The notes under the pieces were generated by a model. That model did not search any database, had not been told where the DNA came from, and worked only from the letters and a program-made list of their open reading frames with translations. A DNA stretch of 64,000 nt, taken from assembly GCF_026151205.1 (NCBI RefSeq), contig NC_087072.1:19744103-19808102 (forward strand), written 5' to 3'. Source of the stretch: Bolinopsis microptera. Lineage: Eukaryota; Ctenophora; Tentaculata; Lobata; Bolinopsidae. This document shows positions 1 to 9,970 of the stretch, in pieces (positions within the stretch are counted from its first letter, which is position 1; each line of letters starts with the position of its first letter). A program made the translations under genes and the position numbers.

Positions 1-492
1 TAGTCTTCTACTGCAGTAGATATACTCCATGTACTTATAAGACTCTGAAATCGCGCGAAATTTTTAAAACCGCGCGAAAGTTTGACACGTGCACTTATAC
101 ATTATTGTATCTGCGTACTTTTCCGCAGTATTTTAAAAGTACGTACTTGTACGATACTTTGAAAAGTACGTATGATACATACTTCTCATCTTAGGCCTAA
201 ACAATATAGAGCTGTATTTGCAGCAAATTTTTAATTTATTGAAGCTTTGAAGGATAATCTGGTAATGTGGTAAAGGTATGGCGCCGACGAGATGGGCGAC
301 CACTTTTTCCATTGATATCTTTGTGGACATCATTCCTATGTGTTTGACCGTTAACTGTAACATTTACATAGCTTACAAGGAATTGTAGAGGGTTTGAGAC
401 GATCGTCACAATTTTGTGGTATTTATAAGATTATATTCTGTATTTTTTAATCGAAGAAACAAGCCTGATTTAAAACCACATTATATCAGTTT
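1..492. other. Upstream region, no gene seen
   Basis: No convincing coding sequence. There are scattered short motifs such as a repeated CGCGCGAAA near 53-77. An in-frame TGA at 466-468 precedes the receptor ATG at 493, which supports that ATG as the start. Promoter elements are not obvious. Confidence 0.5.
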
Positions 493-1677
493 ATGTTTAT
501 AGCGATGTTTGAAGTCGGCAACATAACAGAAATCAGGGACATCATGCCCATCCTCGGGATGAGTACACCTTGCTGGGGTTTCCTCTGTTTCTACAATGTT
601 TTTGTAGTGGTCGGTGGCATTGTCGGCAACTTCATCATCCTCAACTCTTCTCTTATCCACCATGCCATCAAGTTTGATAAGGTCACCCTCCTGTTTGTAC
701 ACAATCTGGCGGTAGCAGATCTGGTGATGATCCTTCTGATCTACGTGCCCATGTTGAGTTCTCTCGTGAACAGAAGATGGGTCCTGGGGGAAGGGATCTG
801 CTGGTTTGTAGGGTATTTCTTTGGGGTACCCATAGTATACGAGGTGCTATCAGTCTTCATTATGTCCGGTAATTTAAATAAACACTGTATAAGTATTGAT
901 TAATTGTATTTGTAGCAGTTATGATTTATTGATTCCTATAATATTCATTAATAATCAATAATCACATGGATGATCATTGGTAACACCATTCATAGTTCGT
1001 ATTACTTTTAAGTCGAAATACAGTCTAATAAACAAATATCAGTTTACAGATTTTGCCTGATTATGCGGAGTAAACGCATAAACGAAGATACGGCCGTGAA
1101 GGCTGTTAAGATTTTCCTGGCAGTTTTGTTGGTAACCTTGGTAGGATTCCAACTGTACACCGCGGTGGTCGGCTACCCACCCTTCTTCAAGCCTGATCTC
1201 CTCATCTGCATGTCTGGCGTCTACAAAGCTAAAGACACCAACGGAACCCTGCTCACCGTCCTCAATCTGGTGCTTACAGTTGTTCCCGTTATCTCTATGG
1301 TTCTTCTCAATATGGGTTTAGCAGTCAAGCTGTGCCTGCACGGAGCTAGAGTGAAGAGGTCTGTTCCTAGACGGACCTTGGTTGCGCTAGGAACAGTCAC
1401 CTGGTGTTTTGCTGTGTCTTACAGCTTCGTTATCGGTCACCTAGTGTTGGAAAAGGTGACCGGTCAGATGCCGTGGTACGAGTTGACGATGATGTACTTG
1501 CTCGGAGGAAATGTGTTGTGTAACCCGGTCATCTATTTTGTTACCAACAAACGGTTCAGGAACTTCGTCATTAAGGGCAAACTGAGGTCCTTGGCTGTCA
1601 GTATTTCAAGGGATACGAGGAGCAGTAAGAGTCAGAGTAATGCAGAGAAATATTCAACGGAGAATGAACCAGGATGA
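493..1677 (+). CDS. Rhodopsin-family (class A) G protein-coupled receptor, two exons
   Basis: A seven-transmembrane receptor of unknown ligand at the plasma membrane. Exons are 493-868 and 1043-1677, joined by a 174-bp phase-1 GT-AG intron, giving 336 residues. The short N-terminus has one N-glycosylation site (NIT). TM1 carries the GN pair (GIVGN), TM2 has LAVAD, and TM3 begins at a conserved-type Cys (GICWF). The splice falls exactly at the end of TM3, where the DRY motif belongs, and reads SVYRF, so Tyr replaces the acidic residue. TM7 has NPVIY, followed by a basic amphipathic helix 8 and a Ser-rich tail suited to phosphorylation. TM6 lacks the usual FxxCWxP signature. Fold assignment is secure; I cannot name a ligand family. 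An in-frame upstream stop supports the ATG chosen. Confidence 0.9.
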
Positions 1678-3247
1678 ACAGAAATTTAGATAATGTTCAG
1701 GTAGGCGGATAGTGCCAGAACATATACACAATACAAGCCGAAAAGAAAAGAGCATAAACAAGAATGGACATTTCGGCTGTTACAATCAACAACCTCGAAT
1801 TAATGGGACTGCTTATTGTGTTGGAGAACTTATGACTATGTTTATAAAACATTATGACATCGTGACGGGGGAGGAATCTCTCCTGGCTAAGTAAATAGTG
1901 GTTTTTCAAGAAGCTAGCTGATAAACTGTTTAGAAAGTCTGCTCAACGATATAGTAAGGCAATGACATTTATCAGGAAGATAGTGAGATTTGAACTCTGA
2001 TAAAAACAGTCATAGATCTCTCTATCAGAGGGGAAAGAGGATTGGAAAAGTAGTAGTGATGTTAAAATAGCATATTTTGACATAGACTTAGAGCCTGTTA
2101 TAGTCTGTACATTGAATTTGCTATGGGCTCCATATATTGTGGAGCGGATTTTTGTATAAAAGAATTCTGGTCAAATTTTTAGAATTTGTTCTGTTTTATT
2201 TAATTTCTTGTTTGATTTGAAAATTGTTCAGGGTATCTGACCTGGGAAATGACGATTGCAGAAATTATTTGTGTATATTGTTTGAACTTTGAATAACTTC
2301 TATTCACTTGTTAACTTTAGAGTTTCATTTTTTAAAAGAGATGATTGAATTTATTACAGACAAATATTCAAACTCGGTGAAAAATGCGATCAAAATTAGA
2401 TGAAAATCATTCCATTGCACAGTTGAATACCAAAAAGTTTAAGAGTACACAATTTGTATTTAATCATTAATGTGATATTCAGTGTTTTTTCAGAGTCTCC
2501 AATATGGCACCTTGATCAGATTCAGCTGCAACTAGGTTATGGTTGATACCAGCATAAGTAAGGCATTCCAGCAACCATTACACTTGTTGAGTTGTAGTTG
2601 TATCCCACAGTTTGAGTTGCTTTTCCAGGAAAGCCAGTAACCGCCACTTCAGCCTTGCAGATGATCAGTAAGCTTGCACTGGTCGTCACATTTCTCTCCA
2701 TTCTCTTTGTGGATTACAGAATTGGCTGCTGATCCCTTTCTGCCATCAAGCGCACTATAGCATATAGACACACTAATTGTTATGATTTTGACAACAAATC
2801 ACTGAAACTTGAAACTGCAAACCTGGCCTGCTCCCAGTTACATAATATTAATTAACGATAAGCTTACACAATAATTTATTGACATTGGTTGGATCTTCAA
2901 CTCAACAAAGTCACTCATGAAACAAGAATCTTACCGTAACTATAGTCAAATATAATCCTACGCATGACGAAGTAACTGTAAATTAGATATTTGTTTGCAA
3001 TTGACTAATTTTTAGCCACGCAAACGTGTGATAATATTAGTATCGGTTCCCTTCAGGCGTATCTTGCTATGCTGACAATTTTATTAAATCGGAGCTCATG
3101 ACGTTATGTAATAAACAAACCAAAGTCAAATGATCTTCTGTAATGATTTACCTTGTGGTTACCTTGAAATAATAAATAGCCACATAATATCAATCAATTC
3201 ATAATTCGTCGGTTTAACTTGTCAACTAATATTCAAATCGTATCGTG
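1678..3247. other. Intergenic, no gene seen
   Basis: About 1.6 kb of AT-rich sequence between the GPCR and the next gene. It should contain the receptor 3' UTR and the upstream region of the Ser/Lys-rich gene. I see no convincing exon or repeat structure. Confidence 0.4.
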
Positions 3248-6200
3248 ATGGAGGAAATTAAGGATTTCCTGAAAGGTGACTCTTCCTCCTCTTCCAGCTC
3301 CTCTTCCAGTTCGGGTGATGATACTCTTCAGAACTACTCGGGTAATGAAGAAGAGAAGATCCAGAAAAGGAAGACTAGAAGAGACAGGAGACAGACTGAA
3401 CGCAGGGCGCTCAGGGAGAAAAGGAGGGCTGAAAAGAAAGCGAAAAAAGAAAAAGGGTCAAAGGACGGGCCAGAATCACAAATCATCCTCGAAAGTAAGC
3501 ATTTTGCTATTAATCGACGTAGATTGTAAATTAAAATATGATTATTTACAAATAATATTGCCCTACAAAATATAAAAATTCCTGCGAATGCGTAAAAGTA
3601 AAACGAATATTAGAAATTAGAAATATTAGAAATTGGTAATAGATTCAGTGTTTTCAGGTATCAGTATTTTTATGGAAAGCGTGAAGCTAATTTAATTATT
3701 GTGAAGGTCATCTTTAAGACTATGTTACTACTACTAGTGTTATACTGGTGTGATGGTACAATTATGATCACACCACAGTACGTTAATTCGATGAATTTTA
3801 ATGGTACAATTTTGCAAAATTAACTGCGCAACTACTAGCGAACATTTTACTTGTAGTTGTTTTAACATGGTGTTTCTCTCGAACGTTCTAAAAACTGCTT
3901 TTAGCGGACAAATAAATTCCGGCCCGCCTAAGAAGATGTGGGGGTTATATTAGGAGATGTGGGGGATATATTAGGAGATGTGGGGGTTATATTAGGAGAT
4001 GTGGGGGATATATTAGGAGATGTGGGGGTTATATTAGGAGATGTGGGGGATATATTAGGAGATGTGGGGGATATATTAGGAGATGTGGGGGATATATTAG
4101 AGATGTGGGGGTTATATTAGGAGATGTGGGGGATATATTAGGAGATGTGGGGGTTATATTCGGAGATGTGGGGGTTATATATTAGGAGATGTGGGGGTTA
4201 TATTAGGAGATGTGGGGGATATATTAGGAGATGTGGGGGATATATTAGGAGATGTGGGGGATATATTAGGAGATGTGGGGGATATATTAGGAGATGTGGG
4301 GGATATATTAGGAGATGTGGGGGTTATATATTAAGAGATGTGGGGGATATATTAGGGGATGTTGGGGTTATATATTAGGAGATGTGGGGGTTCGGCTGAA
4401 TTGTTTCGCCAATGTATTATAGGTCGTGGTTGCTTAGTGATACACTGATATAGCATGCTTTCATTCGAGGCTAAATTTGTCTTTTATTTCTCTCTCATTA
4501 ATCTCTTAATATGGCCATGATCATTTTTAAATGCTTTATTTATCTCTGCCCTTGCAAAAATTCCAAATTCCAGCAATGATTCAGTGAAGCTGTACAGTAA
4601 AAAAGTTTTGCGGCTGGAAAAGTAGATGAAACTATCAAGTACTTGCAAGTTTGCACGGTAGAATTTGCACACTAAACAATCTATTTATAAAAGTAAACTC
4701 ATCGATTCCGCATGAGGGCGCGAAGGGTTTGGTATTTCTGAGCAAAATTTTGAGTCCCGGGTAGATGTCTAAAACTCATAAAAGTTCCTAACAGCTATTT
4801 TGAATGTAGTCCTTTGCTCACCGCACCAGAACTACTTAGGAGAATGGAGAGTAACTCTGGAAGATTGATAATCAGGAAGATTGATAAACATATTTCATGA
4901 AAATTCAACGAGAGGCGCCACTTTGAGTCGCTGAAAGCATTTTTGAATTTATTTCGGCAAGATCTGACAAGCGCCATTAGCTATTTAAGTTTTAACTGCA
5001 CCGTGAACATTCGGAGTAACACTAAGATCAACGGTTCGCCGACATGTTAAACCTTTTATTAAATATATCATAGCCATCAAAGTAGAGTAAATATTAAGTA
5101 AGTAGTCTATTTGTCGACAGGGTTAAAGTAACAACTTATTTGTTATTTATTGAATACTACTAGTATTATAAAGTAATCGCTAAACTCCGCTAGTATCATA
5201 CTTTTGGAGTCAAGTAACTACAGGCTATGAGACTTGAATATTATAAAGCTAAAGATATAGTGGGTAATATCTGTATCTGCATTCTGTATTTTTATCTGTA
5301 TCTGTATCCTTTCTTACATGTCCTGTCACCTGTCACTATTGCATGGAAAATGAAGATAATCGAAATAATATGAATGCATATAAGGTGGTACGTGGAAAGG
5401 TATAATGTATAAGTTTATTTTCAAAAACTTGTGCTGGCACAAATAAATATTAATAAAATAGTACATCAATAGCTTAACTGCAAGTTTTAACTGTGCTGAG
5501 TAGGAATAGAGCCAAAAGACACTTTCATGGTTTTCTTCGAAATTGTTAAAAGTATTGTTATAACCATAACATAAAATTAAAACATTAACTACTGAGTATC
5601 ATGATTTCAAGGGCCAAATATTGTTGCTTTGGCCAATTGGTGTTACAGTGTCCCTAAAATTTATTTCACTCGTTCAATTTTCATTTTTTATGACATCCCA
5701 AAATCTTTTAAGCAGATTAAATAATATCATAAATTAAGAGGCAGTGAAACTAGCGGGCTGCAGTATTGTAGTATATGATATTTTTTGTGGATTCACTTTA
5801 AAAGTTTTTCCTGGAAAAGGTGTTGATTTCAATTATTATAGAGAAATATATTTACTTCCAGCTTTTCTAACCACTTATAACATATTAGGTCCTGAACCGT
5901 GCTCGAAAGAACCAGAAATGTCAATTTGCGGAGGTGAGTGCATTGTCAATCTGGTGCAGAATTATTTTAATGAATTTAAAAATAGAACAATAGATAGGGC
6001 ACACCTTCTTTTGGGCGAGCGTGCTAAATCAATCTACACTCGATCTTCGAGATGTTTCTAAAAGGGCCCCTTTTAAATGATTAATCATCGTCTTCTTTTG
6101 GGTTCCCTAGACGAGGGAGAACATGCAACATTTTTTGGAAAATATGCTTTGAGGAATGAATTCTAGTATTGAGGAGTGTAAATTTTGGGGGAATGAGAGC

Positions 6201-7932
6201 ATATTACTATTGAAAGGGATTTTGCAACCCTTGAATAGCTTAGGTCTGCACCCCTGAATAGTTGATTTCCCTACCGGAACCTTTTCAATACCTACATATA
6301 TTATTAATATTAGTGCTGTCACGTTTAAAACAAAGATCGAGTAAAATGATAAATTAGGTAACAGAGACGATTGAATCATGATTAGTGACCGTCTGGGTTT
6401 GAACTTCACAACATTTTCAGGTCCAGAATCGTGTTATCAAGGTGAATCAAAAGCAGACTATGAAGTCGAAATTGTAGCAATTTGCGCAGGCAAGTGTTTG
6501 GGAATTAATAAGTTGAAATCCCACTTTATGATTAAGTAAGACGGACCTTGGAAGTCAATTGTATCTGTATCATTTTTATTTTATTGGACAATTTTAACAT
6601 ATTAGGTCCTGAACCGTGCTCGAAAGAACCAGAAATCGCAGTTTGCGGGGGTTTGAAAGAATCAGAAATCTCAGTTTGCGGGGGTTTGAAAAAACCAGAA
6701 ATCTCAGTTTGTGGAGGTTCGAAAGAACCAGAAATCTCAGTTTGCGGAGGTTCGAAAGAACCAGAAATCTCAGTTTGCGGAGGTTCGAAAGAACCAGAAA
6801 TCTCGGTTTGCGGAGGTTCGAAGAACCAGAAATCTCAGTTTGTGGAGGTTCGAAAGAACCAGAAATCTCAGTTTGCGGAGGTTCGAAAGAACCAGAAATC
6901 TCAGTTTGCGGAGGTTCGAAAGAACCACAAATCTCAGTTTGCGGAGGTTCGAAAGAACCAGAAATCTCAGTTTGCGGAGGTGAGTGCATTTGAGAAAACC
7001 AACAAATTCAACTGCTGGTGTGGAATAATTTTAATGAATTGAATTAATTAAAATTATAAATTAGGTGACAGAGACGATCGAATTATGATCGGCGACCAGT
7101 GGGTTTGAACTTCACAACATTTTCAGGTCCAGAATCGTGCTATCAAGGTGAATCAAAAGTAGACCATGAGGTTGAAATAGCAATTTGCGCAGGTAAGTGT
7201 TTCGAAATTATAATAATAAAATTCCACATTTAGTAAGACGGACCTTGGAAGTCAATTGAATCTGTATCATTTAAAAAAAACTTGATTTAACATTGAAGCC
7301 TTTATAACACATTAGGCCCCGAAGTGCAGGATTACTACGTGGAGGAGACCGACTGTCACGTCAAGGAATCCGACCTGGAACACTGCGGAGCAATTGAACT
7401 GGGCCATCATGTTGAGAGTACAGACAACGAAATGCACTTGGTCGGACACTCAACCTGCGGAGAAGTTGTGGGGCAGCCAGGATATACAGAGACGGTGACC
7501 TACAGCCAGTGCGCTGGCGAAGGAGAGGTTGTGGTTGTGGAGAGTCATAGCGGGCATCATAGACATGCGATGAAGGACAAATTGCACGGGATGAAAACAA
7601 GAGTTGACCATTTCTTCCATAGAGGACACCATGACGATCAACATCATGGTGATGAACACCATGACGACCAACACCATGGTGATAAACACCATGGAGACCA
7701 CCACCACCACCATGACAGTCATGACCACCATGATAGAGAGCATGATCACGATTCTGACGGTGGCGAAGACGAGCACCACAGCTTTTTTCACAACATGAAG
7801 GGAAAAGTAGATCATTTCTTCCACAGAGATCATGGTCACGGTGATCACCACGAAGAACATCACCGTGAAGAACATCACGGTCATGGAGAAGGTGACCATC
7901 ATGACCATGGTCATTCACAGGAACAGCCATGA
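3248..7932 (+). CDS. Unrecognised Ser/Lys-rich, Cys-repeat and His-rich protein, six-exon model
   Basis: I do not recognise this family. Proposed exons: 3248-3494, 5889-5933, 6421-6489, 6606-6979, 7127-7192, 7316-7932; every junction is phase 1. Exon 1 encodes an acidic start, a run of eleven serines and a very basic Lys/Arg segment. The middle exons encode short modules that start with Gly-Pro-Glu and carry one or two Cys ([15 protein letters not shown] and [10 protein letters not shown] types). The last exon encodes about 205 residues with Cys-containing spacers, then two copies of a KxxVDHFFHR-like motif separated by long His/Asp/Glu runs that could bind metal ions. No signal peptide is visible. 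Exon 6606-6979 is an expanded array of 374 bp and breaks the frame; without it the model is 1,044 bp and closes in frame (347 residues). The intron after 6489 starts with GC (G|GCAAGT). Linkage of exon 1 to the rest is inferred from matching phase and order. Confidence 0.6.
3935..4391 (+). repeat. 21-bp G-rich minisatellite
   Basis: About 21 near-identical copies of a 21-bp unit (GGAGATGTGGGGG followed by ATATATTA or TTATATTA), with occasional 2-bp length variants. The unit is a multiple of three, so the stretch looks open in frame, but it has no other sign of coding. It lies in the first intron of the six-exon gene model. The strong strand asymmetry (G-rich top strand, runs of five G) could favour G-quadruplex or R-loop formation. 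Confidence 0.95.
5875..7315 (+). repeat. Tandem duplication of a two-exon cassette (about 0.7 kb each)
   Basis: Two successive blocks carry the same order: acceptor ending CATATTAG, exon starting GTCCTGAACC, donor GGAGGTGAGTGC, then an ACAGAGACGAT stretch, acceptor TTCACAACATTTTCAG, exon starting GTCCAGAATCGTG, and a GACGGACCTTGGAAGTCAATTG stretch. Block 1 runs about 5875-6592 and block 2 about 6593-7301; the last exon then begins after a third copy of the same acceptor (TTATAACACATTAG). Introns and exons are both conserved, so the duplication is recent at the DNA level. Confidence 0.85.
6606..6979 (+). repeat. 33-bp coding minisatellite within an exon, one base short
   Basis: A first 45-bp unit equivalent to the single-unit exon at 5889-5933 is followed by ten more 33-bp units ([11 protein letters not shown] type, one Cys per unit). 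Eleven units should give 375 bp; the exon is 374 bp because one A is missing in the AAAG of the seventh unit near 6821. After that point the intended reading frame is lost, though the shifted frame also stays open. The same splice donor as the single-unit exon closes the array. Confidence 0.85.
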
Positions 7933-8765
7933 TGGAGGTCATGACGGTGGTGGTGGCGACTATGGAGGTTGTGGTGATTGATAGGTAGAAAAAATGAAAT
8001 CACCTAAATTTGGCTTCACAAATGACCTGTTTAGAACGTAGGACAGCTTGACAATTGACATTTATTTGTTTCATTATGACAGACAGATTATTAATCGCAA
8101 ATGCAAATTACTTTCGTTATAAGCTAATGATCTAATATCAATAATATATTAATTATATTCGGTAAATCGTATAAATATTACAATGATGAAGAAACAATTT
8201 TGTTTGCTAATTGTTTGTCTGGATATGAAATTTTCCGGTATTAGAATTTAGGGCCTGAATAATCGAGCTTCGGTTGCAGCATTGTTTACAATCCGTCATT
8301 AACACTCTCAGACACTGGATTCAGGAATGTAAACGTTTGATCTGTAGCAACTGGTAGTTCTAATTCGGTCGACAAAAGGTGATACTCAGCGGCTTTTTAT
8401 TTCTCGGAAACGCTTTACCTCAAAAATTCAATTCATGTCTCTCAATTGAATCAGTAGGAATACAATCGCTCCATTTACTGCACATGTTTGGAAGAGAAGT
8501 GTCGGTATTGCACTATAGTATAAAAGTGTTGTCCTGCACGTAGTAAACACGCCTGAAGTACCAAAGTGTCCAATGATCAATCAACCCGGAAAATGATGCA
8601 GTGTTGGCAGTACTGCGGAGGCCAGTTCCACGTGACCGGGAACACAGCAGAACATAGTGGACCGTGAAACGGCAGCAGCAAGCCACGTGAGCCAGAGCGG
8701 CAGAACAGCAACACAATCGACTCCGAGATCAAAAGCTGTGGACAACGTGATCCACCTTCCGTGAG

Positions 8766-8770
<5 letters not shown>

Positions 8771-8804
<34 letters not shown>
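8771..8804 (+). repeat. (GA)n microsatellite
   Basis: An almost perfect AG/GA dinucleotide run of about 17 copies. It creates long Ser-Leu open frames on the other strand, which I regard as artefacts. Confidence 0.95.
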
Positions 8805-8809
<5 letters not shown>

Positions 8810-9485
8810 AGCACAGTTCATAACAACACATGGTCACGTCACACTTCACACTTCGGTTAATCTCAGTGAACCGTGAAAAGGGGCCAGCTTAAGAATAGAA
8901 CAATAATTTGAACAACATTGAACGTGAACAAATGTAGCGTACTGTAAGTGTATGTTATGTACATGTATTTCATTAAAAGCTGTTCCGGGAGGAAAACAAA
9001 CCAGCTTACTTAAAGTTATTTCTAAAATTCTATTAAAAACAAATGTTATTTTTACCCTGCACTGCTTTGAGGAGCGGCTTTTTAACGATTTTAATCGAGT
9101 TAGAAAACCCCAATTAAAAATCCGTGCTGCAGCGTTACTTTACTGTAATCTAGTAGAATGAAGCAAGCATTTCGACTACCAAAGTTGGGTCCACGAAAGA
9201 TATCAAATGGGTCGGTAATCTACGCACACACACACGCGCCACTCAAAAGGAACATACCGCTGACAAATTCAGCGACAGTGAAGTAATGTTTCCCCCTTCA
9301 GCAGCTGTTACACCGTGTCAAGGTGCCAGGAGAGTAGCAGAAGCAGCAGCTCATAATGATAAGTACAGAAGGAAAAGGTAGTAAACAAGAGCTCACGTGT
9401 TACAGTGGTAGTGTGGTGTGATAAAGAGCTGCAGGGCTCGCTCACCCGCTCTCACTGTCTACTGCCCGTTTTACGTCTGGTGCGC

Positions 9486-9670
9486 ACCTTGTTTAGCAGT
9501 TCTTAGCTGTACTTACTGAATACTGAGACCTTGTTTAGCAGTTCTTAGCTGTATTTACTGAATACTGAGACCTTGTATAGCAGTTCTTAGCTGTACTTAC
9601 TGGGACCTTGTTTAGCAGTTCTTAACTGTACTTACTGGGACCTTGTTTAGAAGTTCTTAGCTGAACTTAC
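9486..9670 (+). repeat. Diverged tandem repeat, 34-48 bp units
   Basis: Five successive copies of a block around ACCTTGTTTAGCAGTTCTTA followed by GCTGTACTTACTG. The first two copies carry an extra AATACTGAG spacer and the later ones do not. Weaker relatives continue to about 9830. No coding role is seen. Confidence 0.8.
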
Positions 9671-9847
9671 TGGTTAATTGAAAACCATTTTTGCAGTTCT
9701 ATGAGCAGTTTTAAACTTACCGAGACCCAGCTGTACAACTTACTGATGACCAAATTAGCTTCTCTCAGCTGTGCTTACTGAGACCTAATTTGGTAGTTTT
9801 AAGCTGCTGCTGCGTAGTGCGTACTTACAGTTACTAAGATCTAGCTT

Positions 9848-9907
9848 ATGGCAACCGTAATTCTCATCGCAATCATCACCCTCTCGACAGCTAGCAGAGA
9901 AGGACAA
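9848..9907 (+). CDS. Candidate signal-peptide exon, isolated
   Basis: An ATG opens a 20-codon hydrophobic stretch (MATVILIAIITL, then small residues and REGQ) that ends in a plausible donor, CAA|GTGAAT. If unspliced, the frame stops at 9968-9970 after 40 residues. It resembles a first exon encoding a secretion signal, but I found no convincing downstream partner exon, so this may be chance. Confidence 0.2.
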
Positions 9908-9970
9908 GTGAATACCGGGGGTTTCAGGACCTACTTACTGACCTTATCCACTAGGTGTCGAGCGACATGA

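Larger units (their letters stand above)
7933..9847. other. Intergenic, simple repeats only
   Basis: After the His-rich gene this stretch holds AT-rich sequence to about 8200, then more balanced sequence with a GA microsatellite and a diverged tandem repeat listed separately. No exon was supported. Confidence 0.4.

Noticed and set aside
3938-4378. Open frames through the 21-bp minisatellite, reading GDILGDV or IRRCGGY repeats
   Set aside because: The unit is a multiple of three without stops, so frames stay open by default. There is no start context, splice logic or composition that suggests protein coding.
7361-7942. Long minus-strand frames opposite the His-rich exon
   Set aside because: They are the antisense of a His/Asp codon-rich exon, which rarely makes stops on the other strand. 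The plus frame has the acceptor, phase and stop expected of a last exon.
8577-8849. Ser-Leu repeat frame on the minus strand
   Set aside because: Created by the GA microsatellite.
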